From Paraburkholderia hiiakae (GTDB lineage: Bacteria; Pseudomonadota; Gammaproteobacteria; Burkholderiales; Burkholderiaceae): a DNA stretch of 64,000 bases. The position numbers and the translations under genes were made by a program. Positions 35,061 to 44,202 of the stretch are shown piece after piece (the stretch's first letter is position 1; each line of letters begins with the position of its first letter). The stretch spans positions 310,001 through 374,000 of the forward strand of contig NZ_CAJHCQ010000002.1 in NCBI RefSeq assembly GCF_904848665.1, in the 5' to 3' direction. A model generated the notes under the pieces. That model had not been told where the DNA came from. It ran no database searches and saw nothing but the letters and a program-made list of their open reading frames with translations.

Positions 35061-36403
35061 GCGGTGGGAGTCTGCCAGTCGCGTACGCGTTCAGTCACAT
35101 CTTCATGCGGGTGATCATCAAGCGATATCCGGGACGTTTCCGGCAAGGACATACCGCCAACCAGTGCCAGCAGCGAGACAGCGATCAGGTAGAAAGCGGG
35201 AGAGATGTTGTTGCCCGTCGTTTCGATCAGCCAGGTGGCAACCAGCGGCGCCGTTCCGCCAAAGATCGTATAGGCCAGGTTGTACGTGATGGCTGAAGCG
35301 GTATAACGAGTCCGGGTCGGAAAGACCTCGGATAGCAGTGCCGCCGTGACTACACCCGACAACACCGCTCCGATCGCAAGCATGGCTGCGCCAACCAGGG
35401 CGGAGCGAAAATCCCCAGACCCTCCCAGCACGAAAGAAGGGTAAACAGCGGCGATCAGGATGGCGCATACCGTGAATACGGATTTTCGTCTTCCAACTGC
35501 GTCCGAGTAGAGGCCGGCAAGCGGGCAGATTGCCGCGGCGAATACCAGCGCAATCACCGTGATCAATAATGCGCTCGCCCGGCTCAGATGACCCACCACT
35601 TGCAGATACGTGGCGAAGTAGGTCGTAAATGTATAGAAGGAGAGCGCAGTCACGGACACAAAGGCCCCAAGGCGCAGAATCGCGCTTGCCTGGGTCTTGA
35701 GTGTTTCACGCAGTGGGGCGTGGGCCAGGTCGTGATCGTGTTCGACTGCGGCAAACGACGGTGTTTCGCCAAGGCGCGTGCGCAGATACAGTCCGACCAG
35801 GCCGATAGGTGCCGCAGCGATGAACGGGACTCTCCACCCCCAACTGCTCATCGCCTCTGCCGACAACATGGCGTCCAGTCCGGATGCCACAACGGCGGCG
35901 CTCGCGAATGACAGGAAGGTGGAGACCGGAAGAAAGCTTCCGTATCGCGCGCGCTGGTGCTTCGGCGCATGTTCCATCAGATACGCGCACGCGCCTGCGT
36001 ACTCTCCGCCGGCGGAAAAACCTTGCACGCATCGTACTATCGCGAGCAGCGAGGGTGCGAGCATGCCGACCGATGCGTAGGTCGGCAGGAAGCCGATTAC
36101 CGTCGTTGCACCTGCCATGATCAAAATGGTCAGCGCGAGCGTTTTCTTGCGACCTACCCTGTCTCCCACTACACCGAAGAAGATCCCGCCGAGCGGTCTG
36201 AATGCAAAAGCGACGGCGAAAACCGCGAAGGTCTTCATCAACGCGATCGCGGGGTCGCCATTCGGGAAGAATTGATGAGTCAGCAGCGTCGCCAAAAATC
36301 CGTAAACGGCAAAGTCGAACCATTCGACAAAATTGCCTACCGCAGCGGCGATGATCACCTTGCGAAGCGTCTTTGAGTCCACTTCTGGCTGATACGCTTT
36401 CAT
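35054..36403 (-). CDS. MHS-family (metabolite:proton symporter) MFS transporter
   Basis: 449 residues. The MHS opening VGNFVEWFDFAVYGFLATLL and [47 protein letters not shown], and SEVFPTRTRYTASAITYN are all family hallmarks (ProP, CitA, ShiA, KgtP). Substrates in the family are osmolytes and organic acids. The C-terminus is short and lacks a ProP-type coiled coil. The last codons overlap the convergent SulP gene by 7 bp. No catabolic gene is adjacent, so no substrate can be proposed. Confidence 0.9.
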   Translation of the reverse strand: MKAYQPEVDSKTLRKVIIAAAVGNFVEWFDFAVYGFLATLLTHQFFPNGDPAIALMKTFAVFAVAFAFRPLGGIFFGVVGDRVGRKKTLALTILIMAGATTVIGFLPTYASVGMLAPSLLAIVRCVQGFSAGGEYAGACAYLMEHAPKHQRARYGSFLPVSTFLSFASAAVVASGLDAMLSAEAMSSWGWRVPFIAAAPIGLVGLYLRTRLGETPSFAAVEHDHDLAHAPLRETLKTQASAILRLGAFVSVTALSFYTFTTYFATYLQVVGHLSRASALLITVIALVFAAAICPLAGLYSDAVGRRKSVFTVCAILIAAVYPSFVLGGSGDFRSALVGAAMLAIGAVLSGVVTAALLSEVFPTRTRYTASAITYNLAYTIFGGTAPLVATWLIETTGNNISPAFYLIAVSLLALVGGMSLPETSRISLDDHPHEDVTERVRDWQTPTAQ

Positions 36404-36920
36404 GTTCTGGCCGTCCCTTATGCGTTGAATAAGGTGTGCGTATCACCATGAATGGCAAAGCCACTTGAGGCGAGCGGTTTAACGCTGAAGTCGCACGGTA
36501 TGTATTTGCACAGTTAATGCGACCATAAATGCCGTTCCTAGAACGAAGCCGACATGGTGACGCTCCTGAAGCGACATCCGACTGCGCTGTCGCGCGATGG
36601 CAAGACAAGGCCGCTTTTTGAATGGCTTTTTTCAGCGAAAGCAAGTTGGTTCCGGTCGATTGACAACTGCCTTTCGATTCATGGCGAGGGCGACTCGACA
36701 CCGAGGTATCGCATTCGCCAGGCGCATGCCGTAGCCGATCCCGACAGGCAACCGATTCGCATACCTGATTTCATGCGAGCGCTAGCCTCAGATCGGTCGT
36801 AAGATAGCAGCGAGGTCAGTGAGTAGCGCGTCGACACGCAAGTCCGACTGCGCGGACTCGGATCTGTCTGCACCAAAAGACAGGTTATGGCACGCGCGGT
36901 AATGACGGCTCCAGCTGAAA
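36404..36920. other. Intergenic stretch with one palindrome before the flavoprotein gene
   Basis: These 517 bp separate the divergent MHS and flavoprotein genes. Small frames inside (for example 36554-36802) have no ribosome-binding site and no coding character. An inverted repeat AGTCCG-N6-CGGACT lies at 36841-36858 and a smaller one, GTCT-N8-AGAC, follows; both are within 80 bp of the flavoprotein start and could be an operator. No regulator gene is next to it. Confidence 0.4.
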
Positions 36921-38348
36921 ATGTCAGACGAAACGCTCGAAACGGACTATCTCGTGGTCGGTGCGGGAGCCGCCGGGATGGCATTTGCCGACGCGTTGCT
37001 TACCCATTCCGACGCCACAGTGACCCTTGTCGATCGCCGCCACGCGCCCGGCGGACACTGGATCGACGCTTATCCCTACGTCCGCCTCCATCAGCCGTCC
37101 GCATTTTATGGGGTGAGTTCGGTGCCGCTTGGACGGGATATCGTCGATACGGCAGGGACGAATGCCGGCTACTACGAGCTGGCCGGGGCAGACGAGATTC
37201 GCGCTTACTTCGCGCACGTCATGCACGACCGCTTTCTGCCGGGCGGGCGCGTGCGCTACTTTCCCAGCAGTGAGTACCTTGGGGATGACCGTTTCGTGTC
37301 GCGGTTCGGGCAACGGTCATGGAAGGTTCGAGTGCGGCGCAAAATCGTAGACACGACCTATCTCGAAGGCGCGGTGCCCGCAACGAGCGCGCCCCCTTTC
37401 GAAGTGGCAGACGGCGTTTGCTGCGTGCCTGCGGGTGATATCGCGCGCATCACGCAGCGGCCTGAGCGTTTCGTTGTCATCGGTGCAGGCAAGACCGCCC
37501 TCGACACCTGCGTGTGGCTGCTCGAACAGAACGTGTCCCCGTCGTCCATCCGCTGGATCAAGCCCCGGGAGGCCTGGTGGATGAACCGCCGGTTCCAGCA
37601 GCCGCTGGCACAGCTTCCGGGTTCGTACCGCGGCATGGCGATTCAGCTCGAGGCCATGGCACAGGCCACTTCCATTGAAGATCTCTTTGCTCGGCTCGAA
37701 GCGGAGGAGGTCTTCCTTCGCGTTGACCGCGGCGTCGCACCCAGCATGTTTCGCGGAGCAGTGATCAGCGAGGGTGAACTGGAGCGCTTGCGCAAGATCG
37801 AGGATGTCGTTCGTCTCGGTCACGTACGCAGGATCGAGCGCGATGAGATCGTCCTCGACGGGGGAAGCATCCCGACAAGCGAAGCTTCGGTGCATATCCA
37901 TTGTTCGGCGAGAGGGTTGGCGCGCCGTCCCCTGCGGCCGATCTTCGAGGCCGGTCGGGTGACAGTGCAGCCTTTCCTGTGGGGGTTCGTCTGCTACCAG
38001 TTCGCCATGCTTGGCGTGATTGAGGCCCTCGTGGCGAGCGACGAAGACAAGAACCGACTCTGTGCGCCGATCGCCTATTGGGATGAGAACGCGGACTACC
38101 TCAGCGCTTTCCTCTCGACTCTCGCGCACGAGCGCGCCCGGTTGGCCTGGCCGGCGCTGGCGGGCTGGGCAAAGGAAACCCGGCTTAATCCGTTCGGCGC
38201 AATCGGACACTATCGCGATGCGCCGGATGTTATCGACGCGCGCGAGCGCATCAAGCACCACGCGGCGACGGCGGCTGGCAACCTCGCACGGCTCCTCACG
38301 ACGAACGCCCGTCAAGCGCAACAAGCCCCTCTCCGTTCGGAAGAGTGA
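36921..38348 (+). CDS. FAD/NAD(P)-binding flavoprotein, monooxygenase-like
   Basis: 475 residues. The FAD-binding fingerprint DYLVVGAGAAGMAFADALL is at the N-terminus (about residues 9-27), followed by LVDRRHAPGGHW. A second dinucleotide site is VVIGAGKTALDTCVWLL (about 190). The layout resembles flavin-dependent monooxygenases or other two-dinucleotide oxidoreductases, but no FxGxxxHxxxW-type Baeyer-Villiger motif is seen. The substrate is unknown. It stands alone on its strand with an inverted repeat upstream. A weak AGCTGAAA precedes the ATG. Confidence 0.75.
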   Translation: MSDETLETDYLVVGAGAAGMAFADALLTHSDATVTLVDRRHAPGGHWIDAYPYVRLHQPSAFYGVSSVPLGRDIVDTAGTNAGYYELAGADEIRAYFAHVMHDRFLPGGRVRYFPSSEYLGDDRFVSRFGQRSWKVRVRRKIVDTTYLEGAVPATSAPPFEVADGVCCVPAGDIARITQRPERFVVIGAGKTALDTCVWLLEQNVSPSSIRWIKPREAWWMNRRFQQPLAQLPGSYRGMAIQLEAMAQATSIEDLFARLEAEEVFLRVDRGVAPSMFRGAVISEGELERLRKIEDVVRLGHVRRIERDEIVLDGGSIPTSEASVHIHCSARGLARRPLRPIFEAGRVTVQPFLWGFVCYQFAMLGVIEALVASDEDKNRLCAPIAYWDENADYLSAFLSTLAHERARLAWPALAGWAKETRLNPFGAIGHYRDAPDVIDARERIKHHAATAAGNLARLLTTNARQAQQAPLRSEE

Positions 38349-38503
38349 AGTGCATATCGCTGATCGCTCTGGAGCGGGATATTTAGTTATCCGAATTGCT
38401 TCGCTTTAGCCTGCCTCGCGTGCCGCGCCGGCAGTCTGCCACTAACCCGCAAACCTGCAAGAAGTGCCAACCGGGATGCGGGTTCATGATACAAGATCAG
38501 GCA

Positions 38504-38535
38504 AACGCAAAAGGTCATCTAATGCTGTTTGCGTT
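38504..38535. promoter_or_regulatory. Perfect 8-bp inverted repeat upstream of a LysR gene
   Basis: AACGCAAA-N16-TTTGCGTT lies in the 311-bp gap (38349-38659) between the flavoprotein and LysR genes. The arms are perfect and the distance to the LysR start is about 125 bp. It could be an operator for that regulator or for an unknown one. Nothing else convincing is seen in the gap; a short frame at 38396-38584 does not look coding. Confidence 0.4.
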
Positions 38536-38659
38536 AGACGGCGATCGAACCATGTCCCGGCGCGGTTTTCGAAGTGAGTGCTAGTCGCGCGCTGGCTATA
38601 ACCGCTAAGATCGACGTGGAATTGACAGTGCCAAGCGACCATCAAACCAGAAACGCGCA

Positions 38660-39586
38660 ATGGACCGAATCGACGCCATGAAGGTTTTCGTCGCCACGCT
38701 CGACGAGGGAAGTCTCGCGGGCGCGGGGCGCCGGCTGGGCCGCTCGCCCGCGGCGGTGAGCCGGGCCATTGCGTTTCTGGAGGAGCACACGGGCACGCCG
38801 CTCCTGTACCGCACCACTCGCACGCTCCGGCTGAGCGATGCCGGCGAGCGCTATGCGCTGGCGTGCCGGCGCATTCTCGCCGATCTCGAGGAGGCCGACC
38901 TGCTCGCCGCCGACGAGCGCTCCGCGCCGCGCGGGCTCCTCGGCGTAACGGCGGCGGTGGCCGTGGGCGAAGAGGTGCTGCGCCCGATGGTCGAGGAATT
39001 CATCGACCGCAACCCCGAGGTGTCGATCCGCCTGCACCTGCTCGACCGGCCCGCGAGCCTGATCGACGAGGGCATCGACGTGGCGTTGCGCATTGCGCAT
39101 TTGCAGGACTCCACGCTCGTCGCCATTCCGGTGGGCGAGGTGCGGCGCGTGGTGGTCGCTTCGCCCGACTATCTCGCCACGCATCCGGCCATTAAGACGC
39201 CCGCCGATCTCGCGAGCCACCCGATCATTTCGATGACGCATTTCGGGCTCGACTCGTGGAGTTTCCCGGCGGCGCGCCAGACGGCGCTGCCCCAGGTCGT
39301 GCAGTTCTCGCCGCGCTTCATCGTGAACACGATCCGCGCGGCGCGGGCTTCGGCCGTGGCGGGGCATGGCGTCACGCGGCTTTTTTCCTACCACGTCGCC
39401 GAAGAGGTCGAGGCGGGCAGGCTCAAGATCGTCCTGCGCGACAGCGAGCATGCGCCGCTGCCCGCGCATCTCGTCACGCCGCACGGGCGCCTTTCGGTGC
39501 CCAAGGTGCGCGGTTTCGTCGATTTCGCCGCGCCCCGGCTGCGCGACTACTTCGAGCAGGCCCGGCGCATTACGGACGCCGATTGA
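38660..39586 (+). CDS. LysR-family regulator
   Basis: 308 residues. Helix-turn-helix EGSLAGAGRRLGRSPAAVSRAIAFLE is followed by TPLLYRTTRTLRLSDAGERY, the CrgA/DsdC-like pattern of Burkholderia LysR proteins. The effector domain is complete, with ASPDYLATHPAIKTPADLASHP typical of the family. The next genes on the same strand are an MFS remnant, an MFS transporter and nitronate monooxygenase, which it may control although it points the same way. No effector can be proposed. Confidence 0.88.
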   Translation: MDRIDAMKVFVATLDEGSLAGAGRRLGRSPAAVSRAIAFLEEHTGTPLLYRTTRTLRLSDAGERYALACRRILADLEEADLLAADERSAPRGLLGVTAAVAVGEEVLRPMVEEFIDRNPEVSIRLHLLDRPASLIDEGIDVALRIAHLQDSTLVAIPVGEVRRVVVASPDYLATHPAIKTPADLASHPIISMTHFGLDSWSFPAARQTALPQVVQFSPRFIVNTIRAARASAVAGHGVTRLFSYHVAEEVEAGRLKIVLRDSEHAPLPAHLVTPHGRLSVPKVRGFVDFAAPRLRDYFEQARRITDAD

Positions 39587-39735
39587 GCGACATCGACCTG
39601 GGCGACATTCGCTCATTCATGCGCCGCGCGGAAGAATGACTTCCGTATCGCGGCGATTCTCTCGCCGTGCGATCTAACCTAAACTGGCTCCCATCTTCAG
39701 CAGGTGTTTCATTGCCTCGCTTGCAGGGAGTGGTA

Positions 39736-39975
39736 ATGCATCAAGCCGTCTCGAATCCGTCCGCGCCTGCCGCCTGCAACGTCTGGCGGGGCACGCTCGC
39801 CGGGGCTAGCGCAAGCCTCATCGGCATTGGCCTCACGCGTTTCGCCTACAGGCCGCTATTGCCCGCCATCATCGGCCGCACGCTGTTTCCCGCCTCGACC
39901 GCCGTCTGCCTCGGCGTGGCGGCGCTCGTGCTCGCGCTGTGTGTCGATCTCCTCTCCGCGTTGAGGGCCAAGTGA
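39736..39975 (+). pseudogene. Internally deleted YbfB/YjiJ-type MFS remnant
   Basis: A 79-residue frame from ATG 39736 with GGGAG upstream. It starts like a YbfB/YjiJ MFS protein (WRGTLAGASASLIGIGLTRF, then AYRPLLPAII, the first membrane segment). It then jumps to GRTLFPASTAVCLGVAALVL, which looks like the last segment and tail of such a protein. The roughly 300 residues between are missing without a frameshift. Only two membrane segments remain, so transport is impossible. Its stop overlaps the start of the next MFS gene (GTGA), so it may persist as a leader that couples translation. Confidence 0.6.
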
Positions 39976-41258
39976 ATACCACCACCGTATCTTCTTCTCC
40001 CGCCGCTGCGCCGCGGCAGACAACGCCTCAGCCGCGCGGCTATTCGGAGCGCAATGCGCAGTACTGGCAGCGCAATCTCGTTGTGTGCGTGATCGGCTCG
40101 TTCACGACGCTCGTGAGCCTCAGCATGCTGCTGCCGTTCCTGCCGATCTATGTGCGGCAACTCGGCGTGACCTCGCAGTCCGCCGTCATTCAATGGTCGG
40201 GCGTTGCATTCGGCGCGACCTTCCTCGGCACGGCGGTTACCGCGCCAATCTGGGGGCGCCTCGCCGACCGCTATGGCCGCAAGCCCATGCTCGTGCGCGC
40301 GGCGATCGGCATGGCCGTGGTGATGTCGTTGATCGGCGTGGCGCACAATGTGTACGAGCTCGTCGCGCTGCGTCTGATCGCCGGTCTCGTGGGGGGCTAT
40401 GCGTCGGCTTCCACCGTGATGGTCGGCACCCAGGCGCCGCGCGAGCGCGCGGGCTGGGCGCTCGGCATTCTGTCCACGGGCGCGCTCGCGGGCAATCTCA
40501 TCGGGCCGCTGGTGGGCGGCGTGCTGCCAGGCTGGATCGGCATTCGTGGCACCTTTTTCGCCGGCGGCGCGATGATCGCCGCGGCGGCGCTGCTGACCAT
40601 CTTCGTGGTGAAGGAAGAGTTTCATCCGGAAAGCGACGCGAAATCGCACGCCAGCAGTGCAGCGGCCGGTTCAGGCGGTAGCGCGCGCCGTCCCGACTAT
40701 GCGGTCGTGGCCGCGCTGCTCGTGACCGCGATGATGGTGCTGCTCGCCAACATGTCGATCGAACCCGTCATCACGGTTTATATCGGCAGTCTGGGCGTGG
40801 GCGCGGCGCATCTCGCGCGCGTGGCGGGCGTGGTCATGGCATGCTCGGCGCTTGGCAGCATGCTCACGGCGGCGCGCCTTGGCGCCCTGGCCGACCGCTT
40901 CGGGAGCTGGCGCGTCATCATCGTGTGCCTCGTGCTCACGGGGCTCGCGATGGTGCCGCAAGCGTTCGTCACGCACTGGTGGCAACTCGCGGGCCTGCGC
41001 GTGGTGATGGGCATGACGATCGCGGGGCTCTTGCCTTCGATCGGCAAGCTCGCGCGGCAATCGGTAGACGAAAGCCAAACGGGCCGCTTGCTCGGGTATT
41101 TGCAATCGGCGCAATTCAGCGGCCAGGTGGTGGGCCCGGTGATCGGCGGTGTGATCGGCGTTCACTTCGGCCTGCACGCCGTGTTCTTCGTGACCGGCGC
41201 GCTGCTGGTCGCATGCGGTGGACTCGCGCACTGGGCGCAGCGCCGCGCTCACGCTTGA
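39972..41258 (+). CDS. MFS multidrug-type transporter, MdtG-like
   Basis: 428 residues from GTG 39972 ([20 protein letters not shown]), which overlaps the stop of the remnant upstream (GTGA). Twelve segments are visible. Motif A is [19 protein letters not shown] and motif C-like [11 protein letters not shown] is present, as in 12-14 segment drug:proton antiporters. The Ser/Ala-rich central loop ([16 protein letters not shown]) is longer than usual. It is followed 29 bp later by nitronate monooxygenase on the same strand. Export of a toxic compound is likely, but no substrate is known. Confidence 0.85.
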   Translation: MNTTTVSSSPAAAPRQTTPQPRGYSERNAQYWQRNLVVCVIGSFTTLVSLSMLLPFLPIYVRQLGVTSQSAVIQWSGVAFGATFLGTAVTAPIWGRLADRYGRKPMLVRAAIGMAVVMSLIGVAHNVYELVALRLIAGLVGGYASASTVMVGTQAPRERAGWALGILSTGALAGNLIGPLVGGVLPGWIGIRGTFFAGGAMIAAAALLTIFVVKEEFHPESDAKSHASSAAAGSGGSARRPDYAVVAALLVTAMMVLLANMSIEPVITVYIGSLGVGAAHLARVAGVVMACSALGSMLTAARLGALADRFGSWRVIIVCLVLTGLAMVPQAFVTHWWQLAGLRVVMGMTIAGLLPSIGKLARQSVDESQTGRLLGYLQSAQFSGQVVGPVIGGVIGVHFGLHAVFFVTGALLVACGGLAHWAQRRAHA

Positions 41259-41287
41259 AACGGGAACGGATCCGGAGGGAACGCAAC

Positions 41288-42388
41288 ATGAGCACTCAAG
41301 TGGACGAACGGGCGTTGCTGCGCTCGCTCGGCATTCAAAAGCCGATCATTCAGGCGCCCATGGCGGGCACCAGCACGCCGGCGCTGGCCGCCGCCGTGTC
41401 GAACGCGGGTGCGCTCGGCTCGCTGGGCGTGGCCGCGATGAACGCGGAGAACGCGCGCAAGGCAATCCGCCAGACCCGCGAGCTGACGGCCAAACCGTTC
41501 AACGTCAACGTGTTCTGCCATCGCCCGGCCACGCCCGATGCGGCCGTTGAGCGCGCGTGGCTGGACTGGCTCGCGCCGGTGTTCCAGCAATACGGCGCAA
41601 CGCCGCCGCAATCGCTCTCGGAGATCTACACGAGCTTCGTCGTGGACAAGGCGATGCAGAGCATGCTGCTGGAAGAGAAGCCCGCGGTGGTGAGCTTCCA
41701 TTTCGGCCTGCCGCCCGATGCGGTGATCGCCGAACTCAAGCACGCGGGCATCCGTTTGTTTGCGAGCGCAACGAATCTCGATGAAGCGGCCGCGGCCGTG
41801 GAGGCAGGCGTGGATGCGATCGTCGCGCAGGGTGTGGAGGCGGGCGGCCATCGCGGCGTGTTCGACCAGAACGCCCGCGATGACGGCCTCGGCACGTTCG
41901 CGCTCACGCGCCTGCTGGTGAGCGAATTCGACGTGCCCGTGATCGCCGCGGGCGGCATCATGGATGGCGCCGGCATCGCCGCCGCGCTTGCGCTGGGCGC
42001 GCAGGCGGCGCAACTGGGCACGGCGTTCGTGGCCAGCCCGGAGAGTGCGGCCGACGAGGGCTATCGCGCCGCCTTGCTCGGCGACGCGGCGCGGCATACC
42101 ACGTTCACTTCGGCTATTTCGGGGCGCATTGCGCGCGGCATCGTCAACCGGTTTACCGCGCTTGGCGAGGACCCGAAGGCGCCGCGCATTCCGTCCTACC
42201 CGATCACCTACGACGCGGGCAAATCCCTGATCGCGGCTGCGAAGGCCAAGGGCGAATTCGGCTACGGCGCGCAGTGGGCGGGCCAGGCCGCGCCGCTCGC
42301 GCGCGCGTTGCCGGCGGCGGAACTGGTGGCGCAACTGGAGCGCGAGACGCGCGAGAGCATCGCGCGGTTGCAGTCCGTATGGGGTTGA
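41288..42388 (+). CDS. Nitronate monooxygenase-type FMN enzyme
   Basis: 366 residues from ATG 41288, preceded by GGAGGGAAC. The TIM-barrel FMN family signature is clear: [20 protein letters not shown] at the start, [26 protein letters not shown] with the catalytic-site His region, and [20 protein letters not shown] for phosphate binding. These enzymes oxidise alkyl nitronates such as propionate 3-nitronate to carbonyl compounds and nitrite, giving protection from nitro toxins. A hexanucleotide repeat begins 18 bp after the stop. It is probably in one operon with the MFS gene. Confidence 0.92.
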   Translation: MSTQVDERALLRSLGIQKPIIQAPMAGTSTPALAAAVSNAGALGSLGVAAMNAENARKAIRQTRELTAKPFNVNVFCHRPATPDAAVERAWLDWLAPVFQQYGATPPQSLSEIYTSFVVDKAMQSMLLEEKPAVVSFHFGLPPDAVIAELKHAGIRLFASATNLDEAAAAVEAGVDAIVAQGVEAGGHRGVFDQNARDDGLGTFALTRLLVSEFDVPVIAAGGIMDGAGIAAALALGAQAAQLGTAFVASPESAADEGYRAALLGDAARHTTFTSAISGRIARGIVNRFTALGEDPKAPRIPSYPITYDAGKSLIAAAKAKGEFGYGAQWAGQAAPLARALPAAELVAQLERETRESIARLQSVWG

Positions 42389-42406
42389 GCGGGATTTAAC
42401 GGCTGC

Positions 42407-42454
42407 AAACGGAAACGGAAACGGAAACGGAAACGGAAACGGAAACGGAAACGG
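42407..42454. repeat. Hexanucleotide tandem repeat (AAACGG)8
   Basis: Eight perfect copies of AAACGG run from 42407 to 42454, with a partial AAA after them. The repeat lies between the convergent stops of nitronate monooxygenase (42388) and RidA (42518), so it is not in a coding frame. Perfect short repeats of this length mutate by slippage and may differ among strains. Confidence 0.95.
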
Positions 42455-42517
42455 AAATATTGGCACGCGCGATGGATGCGCGTGCCAATGTTTCGTTACC
42501 CGGCGGGAAAAACGCTT

Positions 42518-42982
42518 TCAGGCGGACACGATCTGCGCGATCACCACGAGTTCGACGGGCAGGTTGAGTGGCAGTTGCGAATGCGAGAATGCGGAGCGCG
42601 CATGTCCGGCCTTCTCGCCGAGCACGGCCGCGAAGAGATCCGACGCGGCGTCGAGGACGGCAGGCTGTTCGAGAAAGCCTTCGGCGCTGCTCACGTGGCC
42701 TTCCATGCGCACGATGTGATGCAGACGCTCGAAGCTGCCCAGGTGGCGCTTGATCTGCGCGAGCACGTTCAAGGCAGCGAGCTGCGCGGCCTCGCGGCCT
42801 TCTTCGAGCGTCAACTCTGCGCCCACGCGTCCGGTGCAGCGCAGCTTGCCATCGGCAAGCGGCCCCTGACCGGAGATGAAGAGCAGATTGCCCGCCTCGG
42901 AAACGGCCGTGTAGTTGCCGAGCGGTTGCGGCGCGGTGGGCAGGGCGAGACCGAGATCGGCAAGTTTTTGTTCGACGGACAC
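42518..42982 (-). CDS. RidA-family (YjgF/YER057c) protein
   Basis: 154 residues. The fold is shown by GNYTAVSEAGNLLFISGQGP, then GREAAQLAALNVLAQIKRHLG and PAVLDAASDLFAAVLGEKAGHARSA. RidA proteins deaminate reactive enamine/imine intermediates. The usual catalytic Arg of RidA (in a xxRxxV context near the end) appears replaced by HARSAFSHSQLPLNLPVELV, so this may be an Rid subgroup with another role. GAGGAG precedes the ATG at 42982. It is divergent from a LysR gene, with an inverted repeat between. Confidence 0.88.
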   Translation of the reverse strand: MSVEQKLADLGLALPTAPQPLGNYTAVSEAGNLLFISGQGPLADGKLRCTGRVGAELTLEEGREAAQLAALNVLAQIKRHLGSFERLHHIVRMEGHVSSAEGFLEQPAVLDAASDLFAAVLGEKAGHARSAFSHSQLPLNLPVELVVIAQIVSA

Positions 42983-43002
42983 GACGTTCTCCTCGAGTGG
43001 TG

Positions 43003-43019
43003 ATGAGCATTCGGCTCAT
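43003..43019. promoter_or_regulatory. Inverted repeat in RidA/LysR divergent gap
   Basis: ATGAGC-ATTCG-GCTCAT is a perfect 6-bp inverted repeat with a 5-bp spacer in the 102-bp gap between RidA and LysR. Position and size fit a LysR operator controlling both genes. Confidence 0.45.
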
Positions 43020-43084
43020 GTTGGAGCCTTCAGAATAGAGCTAAAACAACAGGCGCGAACAGGAACAGTCAGGAGAAAACGGGC

Positions 43085-44032
43085 ATGCAACGCAAATTCG
43101 ACGATCTGCTGCTGGGCAGCATTGAACTGTTCTGCCAGGCGGCGGAACTGGGCAGCTTCACGCTGGCGGCCAATGCGGCGAGCGTCACGCCCGCGGCGGT
43201 GAGCCGCTCCGTGGCGCGGCTCGAAGAGCGGCTCGGCGTGCGCCTCTTCGTGCGCACGACGCGCCAGATCCGCCTGACCGATGCGGGGCGACGCTACTTC
43301 GAGCAGTGCCGCCAGGCGCTGTCGCAACTCGTGGACGCCGAGCGCGAAGTCACGGGCGAGCAGACCACACCGGCTGGCGTGCTGCGCATCAGCATGCCGA
43401 CGCCCTACGGGCACTATCGCGTGCTGCCGCTGCTGCCGGCGTTTCGCGAACGCTATCCAGAGGTGCAGGTCGACACGCACCTGAGCAACCGCAACATCGA
43501 CTTCGCCGACGAAGGCTTCGATCTCGCGATTCGCGGGCGTGCGCCCGCCGATTCCAACCTGGTGGCGCGCAAGCTGGAAGACGCGGAGATGGTGGTCGTG
43601 GCAACGCCCGCTTATCTGAAGCGTGCGGGTACGCCGAAGACCGTGGCCGATCTGCAGTCGCACGAATGCATACAGTTCGAACTGCCAAGTAGTGGGCGGC
43701 ATCTCGCCTGGACGTTCGAGGGCAATGCCAATGAGGATGGCGATGTGGTCACGAGCGGAAGTTATGGAACCTCCGGCGACGCGCTCGCCGGCGTGACCCT
43801 CGCGCGCGCGGGGGCGGGGCTCTTTCAGACGTATCGCTTCGTGGTGGCGGACGACCTGCGCGAGGGCCGGCTCGTGGAGGTGCTGCGCGACGAGGGTGGA
43901 CGTACCCGTCCGTTCATTCTGCTCTATCCGCACGCGCGCTATTTGACCTCGCGCGTGCGGGCCTTTGTGGATTTTCTGGTCGAGCAGTTGGCGGCGCCGG
44001 CTGCCGCGCCGCGCGCGAAGCGCGCGCAGTAA
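43085..44032 (+). CDS. LysR-family regulator
   Basis: 315 residues. AGGAG precedes ATG 43085 (MQRKFDDLLLGSIELFCQAA). Helix-turn-helix LGSFTLAANAASVTPAAVSRSVARLE is followed by VRLFVRTTRQIRLTDAGRRY. The effector domain (STPTPYGHY-like start, FADEGFDLAIRGRAPADSNL) is of the CrgA/YafC type. It is divergent from the RidA gene with an inverted repeat between, so RidA is the likely target. The C-terminus ends in an Ala/Pro/Lys/Arg-rich tail (PAAAPRAKRAQ). Confidence 0.88.
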   Translation: MQRKFDDLLLGSIELFCQAAELGSFTLAANAASVTPAAVSRSVARLEERLGVRLFVRTTRQIRLTDAGRRYFEQCRQALSQLVDAEREVTGEQTTPAGVLRISMPTPYGHYRVLPLLPAFRERYPEVQVDTHLSNRNIDFADEGFDLAIRGRAPADSNLVARKLEDAEMVVVATPAYLKRAGTPKTVADLQSHECIQFELPSSGRHLAWTFEGNANEDGDVVTSGSYGTSGDALAGVTLARAGAGLFQTYRFVVADDLREGRLVEVLRDEGGRTRPFILLYPHARYLTSRVRAFVDFLVEQLAAPAAAPRAKRAQ

Positions 44033-44202
44033 GGGGCCGCGAGAACAAATCGCAAGCGGCACAACATTGCAGCGCGATCAACGGAATAGCCTCGCTTCTG
44101 GATCGTTTACGCAAAACGCGGGGCGCGCGAAGCATGGTGGGTTCACCGGCCGCGCGAGTCTTCCTGGCGTTCCGGATCGTCCCCGCGAGAAGGAGGTGTC
44201 AG

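Noticed and set aside
36554..36802. 82-residue frame in the gap before the flavoprotein
   Set aside because: No ribosome-binding site, no domain, and composition typical of non-coding frames in this DNA.
36885..36902. Possible sigma-54 element TGGCACG near the flavoprotein start
   Set aside because: The -12 GC is missing at the required spacing.
38396..38584. 62-residue frame with CKKCQPGCG
   Set aside because: The Cys cluster looks like a metal knuckle but there is no ribosome-binding site and the frame crosses the inverted repeat at 38504.
40841..41287. Long upstream extension of nitronate monooxygenase inside the MFS gene
   Set aside because: It is the shadow frame of the MFS gene; ATG 41288 has GGAGG and starts the true family N-terminus.
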